A stretch of DNA of 64,000 nt from Streptomyces sp. NBRC 110028 (GTDB lineage Bacteria; Actinomycetota; Actinomycetes; Streptomycetales; Streptomycetaceae), in assembly GCF_001417735.1 (NCBI RefSeq), contig NZ_BBUZ01000039.1, forward strand, positions 1 through 64,000, in the 5' to 3' direction. The translations under genes and the position numbers were made by a program. The notes under the pieces are model-generated. The model saw only the letters and a program-made list of their open reading frames with translations, made no database searches and was not told where the DNA came from. Below, piece by piece: positions 1-8,356 of the stretch (its first letter is position 1; every line of letters starts with the position of its first letter).

Positions 1-1470
1 GTAGTTGATGCCCCGCTTCAGGGCGCCGACCGGTTCACCGCCGTGGGTGTACGACGTGGCGTCCCGCCACACCACGCAGTGGTACTTGCCGCCGCCGATG
101 TCACTGCACACCGGGGCGGCGTCGGCACTGGAGGCCGGGGACGCCTTGCCGGTGGACGCGCCACCGCCGCCCTTGCCGTCCGGCGCGCCGTCTTCCGGCG
201 CGTCCTTCGAGCTGCCCTCCGCGCCGCCCGGCGCGCGCGAGGCCGGTGGGGACGCCACCCCGCTCGCCCTCGGGCTGCTCGCGCCCGCCTCGCCGGTCGC
301 CTCGCGGCCCCCTCCCCCGGCCCCCGACGACCCGGGTCCCGTCGGCCCCGGCGACCGGCCCGCCGTCGTACGGCCGCTCTCGCCGCCGAGCAGCGCGTAC
401 GTCACCCCGCCCCCGACCAGCACCACACCGGCCACCGCCGCCGCCACCAGCGCGCGCGTCCGCCCGCGCCCCGGCCCCGGCGCGGCGTCCGGCGCGGCGG
501 CGACGTCCGGCGCGGTCGGGGTCCGCGGGACCTGCGGCGGCTGTGGGCTCCGCGACGCCCCAGGCACCCGCGGAGGAGACGGCCGAAGCGGCGGCGGGCC
601 GGGCTCCGGCGCGGCCCCGGCGGCGACGGCCTCCAGCAGCTGCCGCGCCTCGGCCGCCGTGGGACGCCCCTCCGGATCCTTGTCCATCAGCTCGCGCAGG
701 ACGGGCCCCAGCGGACCGGCCAGCCGGGGCTCCGGCAGCGGCTCGTTGACGATGGCGGTCAGCGTCGACCACACGGAGGTGCGGCGGAACGGCGACGAAC
801 CCTCCACCGCCGCGTACAGCGTCATGCCCAGCGCCCACACGTCCGAGGCCGGGCCCGGATCCTGGCCCTGGGCGCGCTCCGGGGCCAGGTAGTCCAGCGA
901 GCCGATCAGTTCGCCGCTGCGGGTCAGCTTGGTGGTCGCGCCGTCGTCGGGCGCCTCCATGCTCGCGATGCCGAAGTCGGTGAGCACCACCCGGCCCCCG
1001 CGGTCGATCAGCACATTGCCCGGCTTCACATCGCGGTGCAGCACCCCGACGTCATGGCCCGCGGCGAGCGCGTCGGCCACCTTCGCGCCGATCCGCGCGG
1101 CCTCCAGGGGCTCGACGACGCCGCGCTCGTCGATCAGGTCGTCCAGTGACGGGCCGTCGATCAGCTCCATGACGATGACCGGCAGCCCGTCCTCGTCCGC
1201 CACATCGTGCACGGTGATCACACCCGGATGGCGGATCCGGGCCGCGGCGCGCGCCTCCCGCCGCATCCGGGTGCGCAGATCGGCCAGCTCCGCGCCGGAC
1301 GCGTCGGTGTAGGCGCGCAGCACCTTGACCGCGACCTCCCGGCCCAGTACCTCGTCCACCGCTGCGCAGACCACGCCCATGCCACCGCGGCCGAGCTGCC
1401 CCGTCACCCGGTAGCGACCGCCCAGCAGTCTGCCGGTCAGATCACCGCCCATGTCCCCCGGTACCACCAT
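1..1470 (-). CDS. Ser/Thr protein kinase, C-terminus cut by window edge
   Basis: Reading leftward from the ATG at 1470 the frame stays open to the window edge (490 residues visible). The N-terminal kinase domain is intact: glycine loop GQLGRGGMG near residue 25, the lysine in VAVKVL at residue 49, the catalytic loop HRDVKPGN at 145-152, and the DFG motif after it. A Pro/Gly/Ala-rich linker follows, then one hydrophobic membrane segment encoded near 390-450, then an external region with cysteines and a WRDATSYTHGG stretch close to the edge. This is the usual plan of Streptomyces PknB-like kinases: cytoplasmic catalysis with an extracytoplasmic sensor. The ligand cannot be told. It stands alone, upstream of a short mobile-like repeat. 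The true C-terminus lies outside the window. Confidence 0.9.
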   Translation of the reverse strand, partial: MVVPGDMGGDLTGRLLGGRYRVTGQLGRGGMGVVCAAVDEVLGREVAVKVLRAYTDASGAELADLRTRMRREARAAARIRHPGVITVHDVADEDGLPVIVMELIDGPSLDDLIDERGVVEPLEAARIGAKVADALAAGHDVGVLHRDVKPGNVLIDRGGRVVLTDFGIASMEAPDDGATTKLTRSGELIGSLDYLAPERAQGQDPGPASDVWALGMTLYAAVEGSSPFRRTSVWSTLTAIVNEPLPEPRLAGPLGPVLRELMDKDPEGRPTAAEARQLLEAVAAGAAPEPGPPPLRPSPPRVPGASRSPQPPQVPRTPTAPDVAAAPDAAPGPGRGRTRALVAAAVAGVVLVGGGVTYALLGGESGRTTAGRSPGPTGPGSSGAGGGGREATGEAGASSPRASGVASPPASRAPGGAEGSSKDAPEDGAPDGKGGGGASTGKASPASSADAAPVCSDIGGGKYHCVVWRDATSYTHGGEPVGALKRGINY

Positions 1471-1506
1471 CGGTCCCCTCGCATCGCAAGCAGTGAGCGA
1501 ACAGCT

Positions 1507-1719
1507 TAGGCCCTGCCCGGCGGATCTTCGTGGATCAGGCCGCGGCGTCTGGTAGGGGGCACCTCCCGGCCGTAGCCGGGGCGCGTCGCAAGGCGGAGGA
1601 GCGCTCGTACTGGGCGTACTCGGACGGCTTTGACAACGCGGCGAGGTGCGGCCCGCCGCGGCAGCGGCTGATGTCACAGCGGCGTCGCCGGCCCGCGAAG
1701 ATCCGCCGGGCAGGGCCTA
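1507..1719. mobile_element. MITE-like element A with 24-bp terminal inverted repeats
   Basis: The ends are perfect inverted repeats of 24 bp (1507-1530 and 1696-1719), beginning TAGGCCCTGCCCGGCGGATC. The outermost bases read TA at each side, compatible with a TA target duplication. The 213-bp element has no credible gene. Its interior (about 1588-1651) is clearly similar to the interior of the element at 5399-5565 although the ends differ. It fills the gap between the kinase and ROK genes. Non-autonomous mobility is inferred from structure; no transposase is present here. Confidence 0.65.
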
Positions 1720-1742
1720 CGGGCAGGGGGTGACCGTGCGGC

Positions 1743-2717
1743 TCAACCCGGGCTACCAGGCGTGGCCTGCGGGCCGAAACCCTCCAGCCGCTGTTCCTGT
1801 GCCGCCGCGGCGGCCGCGCCGACCAGACCCGCGTCGGTGCCCATCTGCGCCGGTACGACCTCCAGCCCCGTCACGAACGACAGGGTCGCGTAGTCGCGCA
1901 GGGCGCGCCGCAGGGGCGCGAAGAGCACGTCACCGGCGCCCGCCACGCCGCCGCCGATCACCGCCACCTCGATCTCGACGAGCGCCGCGGTCGCGGCGAT
2001 CCCGGCGGCCAGGGCCTGGGCCGCACGGTCGAAGGAGGAGCGCGCGACCGGGTCACCGGCGTGCGCGGCGGCGGCGACGGCCGCGGCGCTGGTGTCGCCG
2101 TCCGGGCCCGGCCGCCAGCCGCCGGACAGTGCCCGGCGCGCGATGTTGGGGCCGCTGGCGATGCGCTCGACGCAGCCGCGCCCGCCGCAGGGGCACAGAT
2201 CTCCGTCGAGGTCGACGCTGATGTGGCCGATGTGCCCGGCGTTGCCCGTGGGGCCGGGGTGGAGCCGCCCGTTCAGCACCAGCCCGCCGCCGACGCCGGT
2301 GGACACCACCATGCACAGCGCGCTCGCCCGCCCGCGCGCGGCGCCCTGCCAGTGCTCGGCCGCGGTCATCGCCGGTCCGTCGCCGACGAGGGTGACCGGC
2401 AGCTCGCCGGTGGTCTCCCGGACCCCGGCGACCAGCGGGAAGTCGCGCCAGCCGGGGATGTTGACCGGGTTGACGGTGCCCACCGAGGCATCCACGGGGC
2501 CCGCGCTGCCGATGCCGACGGCGGCCACCCGGGACCAGTGCGCGGTGGCCGCGAGTTCGGCCAGCACCGCGGAGACCTCCGCCATCACCGCCGGGCCGCC
2601 GGCCTGCGCGGGGGTCGCCCGCCGGGCCCGTACGACCAGCTTGCCGCCGCCGTCCACCAGAGCACCCGCGATCTTGGTGCCGCCGATGTCCAGCGCGGCG
2701 ATGAGGTCACGTGCCAT
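1743..2717 (-). CDS. ROK family sugar kinase (glucokinase-like)
   Basis: The 324-residue protein opens with the phosphate-binding motif ALDIGGTKIAGALVD and has a second glycine-rich motif, STGVGGGLVLNG. It carries the ROK zinc signature as CPCGGRGC, after GHIGHISVD. Family members phosphorylate glucose, N-acetylglucosamine or related sugars with ATP; the exact sugar cannot be read. I chose the ATG at 2717 because AGGAG sits about 10 bases upstream; another ATG lies at 2750 without a good ribosome site. It lacks the N-terminal winged helix of ROK repressors, so it is an enzyme. It diverges from a LacI-type regulator across a palindromic operator, suggesting sugar-dependent control of both. Confidence 0.88.
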   Translation of the reverse strand: MARDLIAALDIGGTKIAGALVDGGGKLVVRARRATPAQAGGPAVMAEVSAVLAELAATAHWSRVAAVGIGSAGPVDASVGTVNPVNIPGWRDFPLVAGVRETTGELPVTLVGDGPAMTAAEHWQGAARGRASALCMVVSTGVGGGLVLNGRLHPGPTGNAGHIGHISVDLDGDLCPCGGRGCVERIASGPNIARRALSGGWRPGPDGDTSAAAVAAAAHAGDPVARSSFDRAAQALAAGIAATAALVEIEVAVIGGGVAGAGDVLFAPLRRALRDYATLSFVTGLEVVPAQMGTDAGLVGAAAAAAQEQRLEGFGPQATPGSPG

Positions 2718-2780
2718 GGCTGTCGGCTCTCCTGGTGGGCGGTGTGTCATCCGTACGCGGCCACAGTCTTCCCTGCCGCT

Positions 2781-2792
2781 GACAACGTTGTC
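2781..2792. promoter_or_regulatory. Perfect 12-bp palindrome, likely LacI-family operator
   Basis: GACAACGTTGTC is a perfect palindrome in the 133-bp space between the divergent ROK kinase and LacI regulator genes. LacI/GalR-family repressors usually bind palindromes with a central CG pair, so this is the natural site for autoregulation and kinase control. Binding is inferred. Confidence 0.65.
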
Positions 2793-2850
2793 CAGAGGCT
2801 ATGCTCGACACCCCTTCCACCACGACGACCAGCGACGGGACGAGCACACC

Positions 2851-3912
2851 GTGACCGACACCGCCCGGGACACCGCCACCGGCACCCCACCCCGCCGCTA
2901 CGGCTCCCGGCCCACGATGAAGGACGTCGCCACCCGGGCCGGGGTCGGCCTCAAGACGGTCTCGCGCGTGGTCAACGGCGAGCCGGGGGTCACCCCCGAC
3001 ACCGAGCACCGCGTCCAGGAGGCGATCACCGCGCTCGGCTTCCGCCGCAACGACAGCGCCCGGATCCTCCGCAAGGGGCGCACCGCGAGCGTCGGCCTCG
3101 TCCTGGAGGACCTCGCCGATCCGTTCTACGGCCCGCTCAGCCGGGCCGTCGAAGAGGTGGCCCGGGCCCATGGCGCGCTGCTGATCAACGGCTCCAGCGC
3201 CGAGGACCCGGTCCGCGAGCAGGAGTTGGTGCTCGCCCTGTGCGCGCGCCGGGTGGACGGCCTCGTCATCATCCCGGCGGGTGACGACCACCGCTATCTG
3301 GCCCCCGAGCTGGCGGCCGGTGTGGCCACCGTCTTCGTCGACCGCCCGGCGGGCCGCATCGACGCCGACGCGGTGCTCTCCGACAGCTTCGGCGGCGCGC
3401 GGGACGCGGTCGCCCATCTGATCGCCCATGGCCACCGCCGGATCGGTTTCCTCGGCGACCAGCCGGGCATCCACACCGCCGCCGAGCGGCTGCGCGGCTA
3501 CCACGCCGCGATGGCCGCGGCCGGGCTGCCGGTCCACGACGGCTGGCTCTCCCTGGGCCCCACCGACCCGGAGCGGGTGCGCGGCGCGGCCGCCGCCATG
3601 CTGGACGCCGCCGAGCCGGTCACCGCGCTCTTCGCGGGCAACAACCGGGTGACGGTCACGGTGGTGCGGGTCCTCACCGAGCGCGCCGCCGCCGCGCCCG
3701 TCGCCCTGGTCGGCTTCGACGACTTCGAACTCGCCGATCTGCTCTCCCCCGGCATCACCGTGGTCGCCCAGGACGCGGGCAGACTCGGCCGCACCGCCGC
3801 GGATCTGCTCTTCCGCCGTCTCGACGGCGGCGGCGGCGAACCGCGCCGGGTCGTACTGCCGACCCGGCTGATCGCCCGCGGCTCCGGCGAACTGTCCCCC
3901 TCCCCGGCCTGA
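2851..3912 (+). CDS. LacI family transcriptional regulator
   Basis: The 353-residue protein has a helix-turn-helix after a short tail (PTMKDVATRAGVGLKTVSRV, residues about 21-40), the hinge region, then a periplasmic-binding-protein-like sugar domain with typical motifs: GLVLEDLADPFYG, a VDGLVIIP segment, GHRRIGFLGD and a C-terminal VVLPTRLIARGSGE. The length is normal for the family. The GTG at 2851 gives the expected distance to the helix-turn-helix; the ribosome site is weak. It faces the ROK kinase gene and very likely represses it and itself at the palindrome at 2781-2792. The inducer is unknown. Confidence 0.9.
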   Translation: MTDTARDTATGTPPRRYGSRPTMKDVATRAGVGLKTVSRVVNGEPGVTPDTEHRVQEAITALGFRRNDSARILRKGRTASVGLVLEDLADPFYGPLSRAVEEVARAHGALLINGSSAEDPVREQELVLALCARRVDGLVIIPAGDDHRYLAPELAAGVATVFVDRPAGRIDADAVLSDSFGGARDAVAHLIAHGHRRIGFLGDQPGIHTAAERLRGYHAAMAAAGLPVHDGWLSLGPTDPERVRGAAAAMLDAAEPVTALFAGNNRVTVTVVRVLTERAAAAPVALVGFDDFELADLLSPGITVVAQDAGRLGRTAADLLFRRLDGGGGEPRRVVLPTRLIARGSGELSPSPA

Positions 3913-3960
3913 CGGGCGTCCCGGGCGGCGTCCTGAACGGCCCCGCCCCGGTTGCCCCGG

Positions 3961-4000
3961 CTCCCGGCCCCGGCCACGGTGGGGTGCGGAGGGCCGGGAG
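3961..4000 (+). terminator. Possible terminator after the LacI gene
   Basis: CTCCCGGCCC (3961-3970) and GGGCCGGGAG (3991-4000) are perfect 10-bp arms around a 20-base loop, about 50 bases beyond the lacI-type stop. There is no T tract, as is common in Streptomyces. The rest of 3913-4195 holds no convincing gene. Confidence 0.4.
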
Positions 4001-4195
4001 ACGCCGGCCGACGGGACGCCAGGAGGTGCGATGACCGGGCGCCGTACGCGAACGATCCGCGCGGCGGTCCCCATGGCCGCGCCGGCACCGGTCACCGCGG
4101 GCCGCTCGCAGGAGGGCGGCACCCCGTCGGCCGCGCTGTCCCGGACCTCCGCCGCCTGCGCCTCGTCCTGACCGTCTCGCCGTCTCACCGTCTCC

Positions 4196-4579
4196 TCAGG
4201 CGGCGAGCACCTTGGCCTTGGCGCGTTCGTACTCCTCGGCCGTGATGTCACCGTGGTTCTTCAGCTCCACCAGCCGTGAGAGCTCATCGGCGTGGCCGGT
4301 CGCCGCGGTCCCGCGCACGAACTCCCGGAGTTCCTCCTCCGCCTGCTCGGCCCGCCTCATCTCGCGCCGGCCCATCCCGCTGCCCCGTGCCATCAGGTAC
4401 ACGAAGACGCCGAGGAAGGGCAGGACGATGACGAAGACGCACCAGCCCGCCTTGGCCCAGCCGTTCAGCGAGTCATCGCGGAACATGTCCCCGATCACCC
4501 GGAAGAGCAGCATCAGCCACAGGACCCATAGAAAGATCCACATCGTGGTCCAGAACACATTGAGCAGTGGGTAGTCCAT
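4196..4579 (-). CDS. SHOCT-domain membrane protein
   Basis: A 127-residue protein with two N-terminal hydrophobic segments (about residues 5-30 and 45-66, with an FVIVLPFLGVFVYLMARGSG core) and a C-terminal SHOCT-like helix pair ending HGDITAEEYERAKAKVLAA. The arrangement matches the common actinobacterial phospholipase D nuclease-like N-terminal / SHOCT proteins. The ATG at 4579 has GGGAGG a few bases upstream; the open frame extends further upstream without a ribosome site. It is probably a small membrane-associated oligomerising protein; no enzymatic role can be assigned. Confidence 0.8.
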   Translation of the reverse strand: MDYPLLNVFWTTMWIFLWVLWLMLLFRVIGDMFRDDSLNGWAKAGWCVFVIVLPFLGVFVYLMARGSGMGRREMRRAEQAEEELREFVRGTAATGHADELSRLVELKNHGDITAEEYERAKAKVLAA

Positions 4580-4769
4580 CGTCTGCCTCCCATCGGACGC
4601 GCCCGGCGGGACCCACGACGGCCGCCACCGAGGCCGACGTATCCAGCGTACGGCGGCGGGCGCGCCGCGGCCGGAGGGTGCCCGGGACCCGGTCGGCGTA
4701 AGCCCGGGTGCGCCACGGGCCCGGCCGCGTACCAATGGAGGCAGGGCGACGGGGCCGGAAGGGCGGGCG

Positions 4770-5402
4770 ATGGACCTCCAGATTCTCCCGCTGGCGGTCA
4801 CCATGATGGCGGGGCCGCAGATCGTGGCCGCCGTGATCCTGGTGACCACCGCGCGGCCGGTACGGGTGTCCGTGGCGTTCCTGCTCGGGGTGGCGGTCGC
4901 GACGGCGGTGGGTGTCGCCGTCACCCGGGGGATCTTCGCGCTGCTGGGCGAGGCGGTCTCCCCGGGCCGCGCGTCCGACCGGGGGTCGGCCGCGACCATC
5001 GTGCAGCTGGTGCTGGTGGGGCTGCTGGTGCTGATCGCGGTGCGGAACCTGGTGCGCCGGGAGTCGGCCGAGCCGCCGAAGTGGCTGGGGTCGCTGATGG
5101 AGGCGGGCCCCGCGCGGGCGCTGACGACCGGGCTGATGGTCATCCTGCTGATGCCGTCCGACATCATGGTGCTGCTGACGGTGGGGGCGAATCTGGAGCA
5201 GCACCGGGCGGCCCTGACGGCGGCGCTGCCGTTCATCGGCGCCACCGTGCTGATCGCGGCGCTGCCGCTGCTGATCTATCTCGTCTTCCGGCAGCGGGCG
5301 CGGAGCGCGATGCCCCGGCTGCGGGAGTGGCTGAACACCCACAGCTGGGTGGTCAACATCGCCGCCTGTCTGCTGTTCATCGTCCTCATCCTCGCGCCCT
5401 AG
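4770..5402 (+). CDS. GAP family (Sap-like) integral membrane protein
   Basis: The 210-residue protein has about six hydrophobic segments. It starts with MDLQILPLAVTMMAGPQIVAAV and holds the mid-protein GLMVILLMPSDIMVLL region typical of the GAP/Sap family, which includes the mycobacterial sulfolipid-addressing protein Sap. Members are polytopic proteins thought to help export lipids or other small molecules; the substrate here is unknown. GGAAGGGCGGGCG precedes the ATG. Its TAG stop lies inside the CTAG that borders MITE-like element B, so the element inserted exactly at the gene end. Confidence 0.75.
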   Translation: MDLQILPLAVTMMAGPQIVAAVILVTTARPVRVSVAFLLGVAVATAVGVAVTRGIFALLGEAVSPGRASDRGSAATIVQLVLVGLLVLIAVRNLVRRESAEPPKWLGSLMEAGPARALTTGLMVILLMPSDIMVLLTVGANLEQHRAALTAALPFIGATVLIAALPLLIYLVFRQRARSAMPRLREWLNTHSWVVNIAACLLFIVLILAP

Positions 5403-5565
5403 TGCCGCGTCAGCCAAGGTTCACCCCGCTCGCCGCCCTGGCACGGCCATCTGCGGCGTTGCCGAATCGACCGAGTAGGCCCACTACGAGGCCGATCCGG
5501 CGCCTTGCATCTGACCGCACCAGGACGCCTCGCTACCGGGCAAACCTTGGCTGACGCGGCCCTAG
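5399..5565. mobile_element. MITE-like element B with 18-bp inverted repeats and CTAG flanks
   Basis: GCCGCGTCAGCCAAGGTT (5404-5421) is repeated in perfect inverted form at 5543-5560, and CTAG lies just outside each end (5399-5402 and 5562-5565), compatible with a target duplication. The 167-bp element has no gene. Its core (about 5446-5509), read on the minus strand, aligns with the core of element A: both read GCAAGGCG, then GGA, then CTCGTA, TGGGC, TACTCGG and CAACGC with few differences. It lies between two converging genes and may also end transcription. Confidence 0.65.
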
Positions 5566-5574
5566 CCAGGCGGT

Positions 5575-6780
5575 CTAGGCCTCGTCCTCGAAGTGGCGGC
5601 CGGTCGCGGCCAGCAGCGTGATCACCGCGAGGGCGGCCAGCAGGACCAGCACCAGGAACAGCACGGTCAGCACGGTGGGGTGGTTCCACAGCGCGAAGAC
5701 GGCGGCCGGGGTCAGCAGCGCGGCGACGGTCAGCTCCCGCCGGTGGTCCGCGGTCCAGGCCCCGGCCCGTCCGGTGCGCATCCCCCGGGCCGCGCCCCAC
5801 CGCGCGGCGGAGTCGGCCGCGCGCTCGGCCGCGGCCCGTACGGCGCGGGGCAGCCGCCCGGGACCGGCCAGATAGGCGCCCGCCGCGACGACGGAGCTGA
5901 GCACCAGCACGGTGAGCACGGTGACCCGCAGGAAGCGCACCACGGTGTCGAAGAGGGCCGAGGCGGCGGCGCGGGACAGCACGCCCGGCGGCACATGGTC
6001 GAGGCAGTACCGGCGGGCCACCGTGAGCGCGAGGGCCAGCGCCAGCGAGGCGGCGGCCGTGCCGAGGGCGGCGCCCACGAGCGCGCGGCGGCGGCCCCGG
6101 GCGAGCAGGACACCGGTGGCGCCGAGGGCGGCGGTCAGGGTGGGCAGCCAGTTGCCGGCCACGTCGAGCAGGTGTACCGCCCGCTTGACGCGGTCGAGTT
6201 GATGGGAGTGGAAGAGGATCGTGCGCCGGTGGATGTCGGGGATGTCCCTCGCCGAGGGGAATCCGGCGTTCACGAGCTGGAGTTTGACCTTCTCCACGGC
6301 GGCGCCGACGTTCAGGGTGACGGTGTCGCCGCGTACGCCGACCGGGCCGTGGCCCTCGCCGGTGAGGGCGTGCACGACGGCCGCGTGGGCGGCGCGGTTG
6401 GCGCCGGTCCAGACGGCGGCGAACTCCTCGGTGTGCACGATGTGCGTCGCGACCTTGCGCACGGCCTGGTCGAGGGCCGCGTCCAGCTGGGGGGCCAGGC
6501 CCTCGATGGTGTCGGCGGCCCGGGACGGCAGGCCCTGGTCGCGCAGCCAGTCGGCGATGTCGGAGGTGACCTTCCGGCTGTTGTGCCGGAGGTCCACGGC
6601 GTCGCCGATATGGTCCACGGCCGCCTCCTGGATCGCCGGATCGGTCGCCAGCGGGGCGACCGTCGCCACGTAGCGGTCGGTGTCCAGGACGATGCCGTCG
6701 ACCCATACGGTCAGCACGGACACCGGCACGAGCAGGCAGCCGAGCAGGATCAGCAGGGCTGACACGGCACTTCTGACCAT
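5575..6780 (-). CDS. Integral membrane protein of unknown function
   Basis: A 401-residue protein with an N-terminal hydrophobic anchor (VSALLILLGCLLVPVSVLTVWV), then about 200 mostly hydrophilic, probably external residues, then several hydrophobic segments (around residues 220-270, 285-310 and 350-395). A GGGAGATGG ribosome site precedes the ATG. Proteins of this layout are widespread and uncharacterised in Streptomyces; I do not recognise a catalytic motif. Neighbouring genes give no clear functional link. Confidence 0.7.
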   Translation of the reverse strand: MVRSAVSALLILLGCLLVPVSVLTVWVDGIVLDTDRYVATVAPLATDPAIQEAAVDHIGDAVDLRHNSRKVTSDIADWLRDQGLPSRAADTIEGLAPQLDAALDQAVRKVATHIVHTEEFAAVWTGANRAAHAAVVHALTGEGHGPVGVRGDTVTLNVGAAVEKVKLQLVNAGFPSARDIPDIHRRTILFHSHQLDRVKRAVHLLDVAGNWLPTLTAALGATGVLLARGRRRALVGAALGTAAASLALALALTVARRYCLDHVPPGVLSRAAASALFDTVVRFLRVTVLTVLVLSSVVAAGAYLAGPGRLPRAVRAAAERAADSAARWGAARGMRTGRAGAWTADHRRELTVAALLTPAAVFALWNHPTVLTVLFLVLVLLAALAVITLLAATGRHFEDEA

Positions 6781-6903
6781 GCCACCATCTCCCGCCCTCC
6801 CCGGCGGCCGCGCATCCCGGGTGACACGCAGGGGTGAGCGAATGCGGCCGCCGGGTCAGCGCGCGGACCGGACCGCGGGCGGTTCAGCGCGGGGCGTGCC
6901 GGT

Positions 6904-8181
6904 TCAGCGCGGGGCGCGCCCGGCGAGGGCGTCGAGTTCGGCGCGGCCCAGCCCGGTCAGCTGCCCCACCTCGGCGGCGTCGACCGCGCCGCAGTCCAGA
7001 CCGCGCAGCAGATGGCCGCTGAGCGCCTTGGCGGTGGCGGGCTCGTCCATGACGTCCCCGCCCGTGCGGTTCACATACGCCGCGAGCCGGGCCGCGGCGG
7101 TCTCCAGGCCCTCCCGGTAGAAGGCGTAGACGGCGGCGTAGCGGGTGGGCAGATGGCCGGGGTGCATGTCCCAGCCCTGGTAGTACGCGCGGGCCAGGGA
7201 CCGCCGGACGAGGCGGTGGTGGAGCCGCCAGGCGTCGTGGACGTGCTCGGTGGGGCCTACGGGAAGCACATTGGTCGAGCCGTCGGAGAGCCGTACGCCG
7301 GTGCCCGCGGCGGCGACCTGCATGACGGCCTTGGCGTGGTCGGCGACGGGGTGGTCCATGGCCTGGTGGGCGGCGCTGACGCCGCAGGAGGCGCTGTAGT
7401 CGAAGGTGCCGTAGTGCAGTGCGGTGGCGCGGCCCCGGGCGGCGTCGATCATGCGGGCGACGGTGGCGCGGCCGTCGGAGCCCAGGATGGACTGGGTGGT
7501 CTCGATCTGGATCTCGAAGCCGATGCGGCCCTCGGTGAGCCCGCGGGCCTTCTCGAACTCCTCGCACAGCCGGACCATGGCGCTGACCTGTTCGGCGTAC
7601 GTCACCTTGGGGAGGGTGAGCACGAGTCCGTCCGGCAGGCCTCCGGAGTCCATCAGTCCGGTGAGGAAGATGTCGAGGGTGCGGATGCCGCGGTCGCGGA
7701 CGGCGGCCTCCATGCACTTCATGCGGATGCCGATGTAGGGCGGTGCGGTACCGGCCGCGTGGGCGGCGGCGACCAGGGCGGCGGCGTGGGCGGCCGCGGC
7801 GTCCTCCTCGGAGTCGGGGCGCGGTCCGTAGCCGTCCTCGAAGTCGATGCGCAGGTCCTCGACCGGTTCGCGCTCCAGCTTGGCGCGCACCCGCCGGTAC
7901 ACGGGCCCGGCCAGTTCGTCGGGGAGGCCGAGGACGGCGGCGAGGGCTCCGGCGTCGGGCGCGTGGGCGTCGAGCGCGGCGAGCGCCTGGTCGCCCCAGT
8001 CGCGCACGGTGCTCTCGGTGAGGGCGTCGGCGGGTACGTAGACGGTGTGCACGGGCTGGCGGGTGCCGGAGTCGCCCGGGTAGCGGCGGGCGAGGTCCGC
8101 GTCGACGGGGGCGAGGGACGCGGTGATCCCTTCGCGTACGCCGCGCGGCAGGCTGGTCCCCACCGTCTCGTGCTGAGTCAT
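6904..8181 (-). CDS. HpcH/HpaI aldolase / citrate lyase-like enzyme (DUF6986 type)
   Basis: The 425-residue protein has citrate lyase beta-type motifs: DLRIDFEDGYGPR around residue 125 and GFEIQIETTQSILG in the barrel, then YGTFDYSASCGVSA and MHPGHLPTRYAAVYAFY. Related enzymes cleave or form C-C bonds of malyl- or citramalyl-type substrates in a metal-dependent TIM barrel; the substrate here is not determined. The ATG at 8181 follows GGAGG at good spacing (an upstream in-frame start at 8220 lacks one). A perfect TTTCCGC/GCGGAAA inverted repeat sits 41 bases upstream and probably controls it. Confidence 0.75.
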   Translation of the reverse strand: MTQHETVGTSLPRGVREGITASLAPVDADLARRYPGDSGTRQPVHTVYVPADALTESTVRDWGDQALAALDAHAPDAGALAAVLGLPDELAGPVYRRVRAKLEREPVEDLRIDFEDGYGPRPDSEEDAAAAHAAALVAAAHAAGTAPPYIGIRMKCMEAAVRDRGIRTLDIFLTGLMDSGGLPDGLVLTLPKVTYAEQVSAMVRLCEEFEKARGLTEGRIGFEIQIETTQSILGSDGRATVARMIDAARGRATALHYGTFDYSASCGVSAAHQAMDHPVADHAKAVMQVAAAGTGVRLSDGSTNVLPVGPTEHVHDAWRLHHRLVRRSLARAYYQGWDMHPGHLPTRYAAVYAFYREGLETAAARLAAYVNRTGGDVMDEPATAKALSGHLLRGLDCGAVDAAEVGQLTGLGRAELDALAGRAPR

Positions 8182-8222
8182 GCCCGCACCTCCGCCTTTC
8201 GCCTTCACTCCATCGACCAAAG

Positions 8223-8239
8223 TTTCCGCCCTGCGGAAA
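8223..8239. promoter_or_regulatory. Inverted repeat upstream of the aldolase gene
   Basis: TTTCCGC (8223-8229) and GCGGAAA (8233-8239) form a perfect 7-bp inverted repeat with a 3-base spacer, followed by an AT-rich stretch unusual for this DNA. Short palindromes of this kind bind IclR- or TetR-type regulators; which one is not shown by the sequence. Confidence 0.5.
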
Positions 8240-8301
8240 CGAATATCCGTAGAGCGAAGTTATATGGGCTCCGAGTGGAGGTCAACACCCCATTGACGCA
8301 C

Positions 8302-8340
8302 GTGAGGGCCCCGTACGCGCGGTGCGTACGGGGCCCTCAC
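8302..8340 (-). terminator. Strong hairpin terminator downstream of etfA
   Basis: GTGAGGGCCCCGTACGC (8302-8318) pairs perfectly with 8324-8340 around a 5-base loop. It lies 16 bases beyond the etfA stop and should end the etfB-etfA transcript. Confidence 0.8.
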
Positions 8341-8356
8341 GAAACCGGCCGGACGG

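Noticed and set aside
43..1149. Long open frame on the plus strand opposite the kinase gene
   Set aside because: High GC opens antisense frames; composition is Arg/Pro/Ala-rich without motifs, and the minus-strand frame has a complete kinase domain.
3952..4245. Plus-strand frame after the LacI gene
   Set aside because: No ribosome site, Arg/Gly-rich content and overlap with the SHOCT gene on the other strand.
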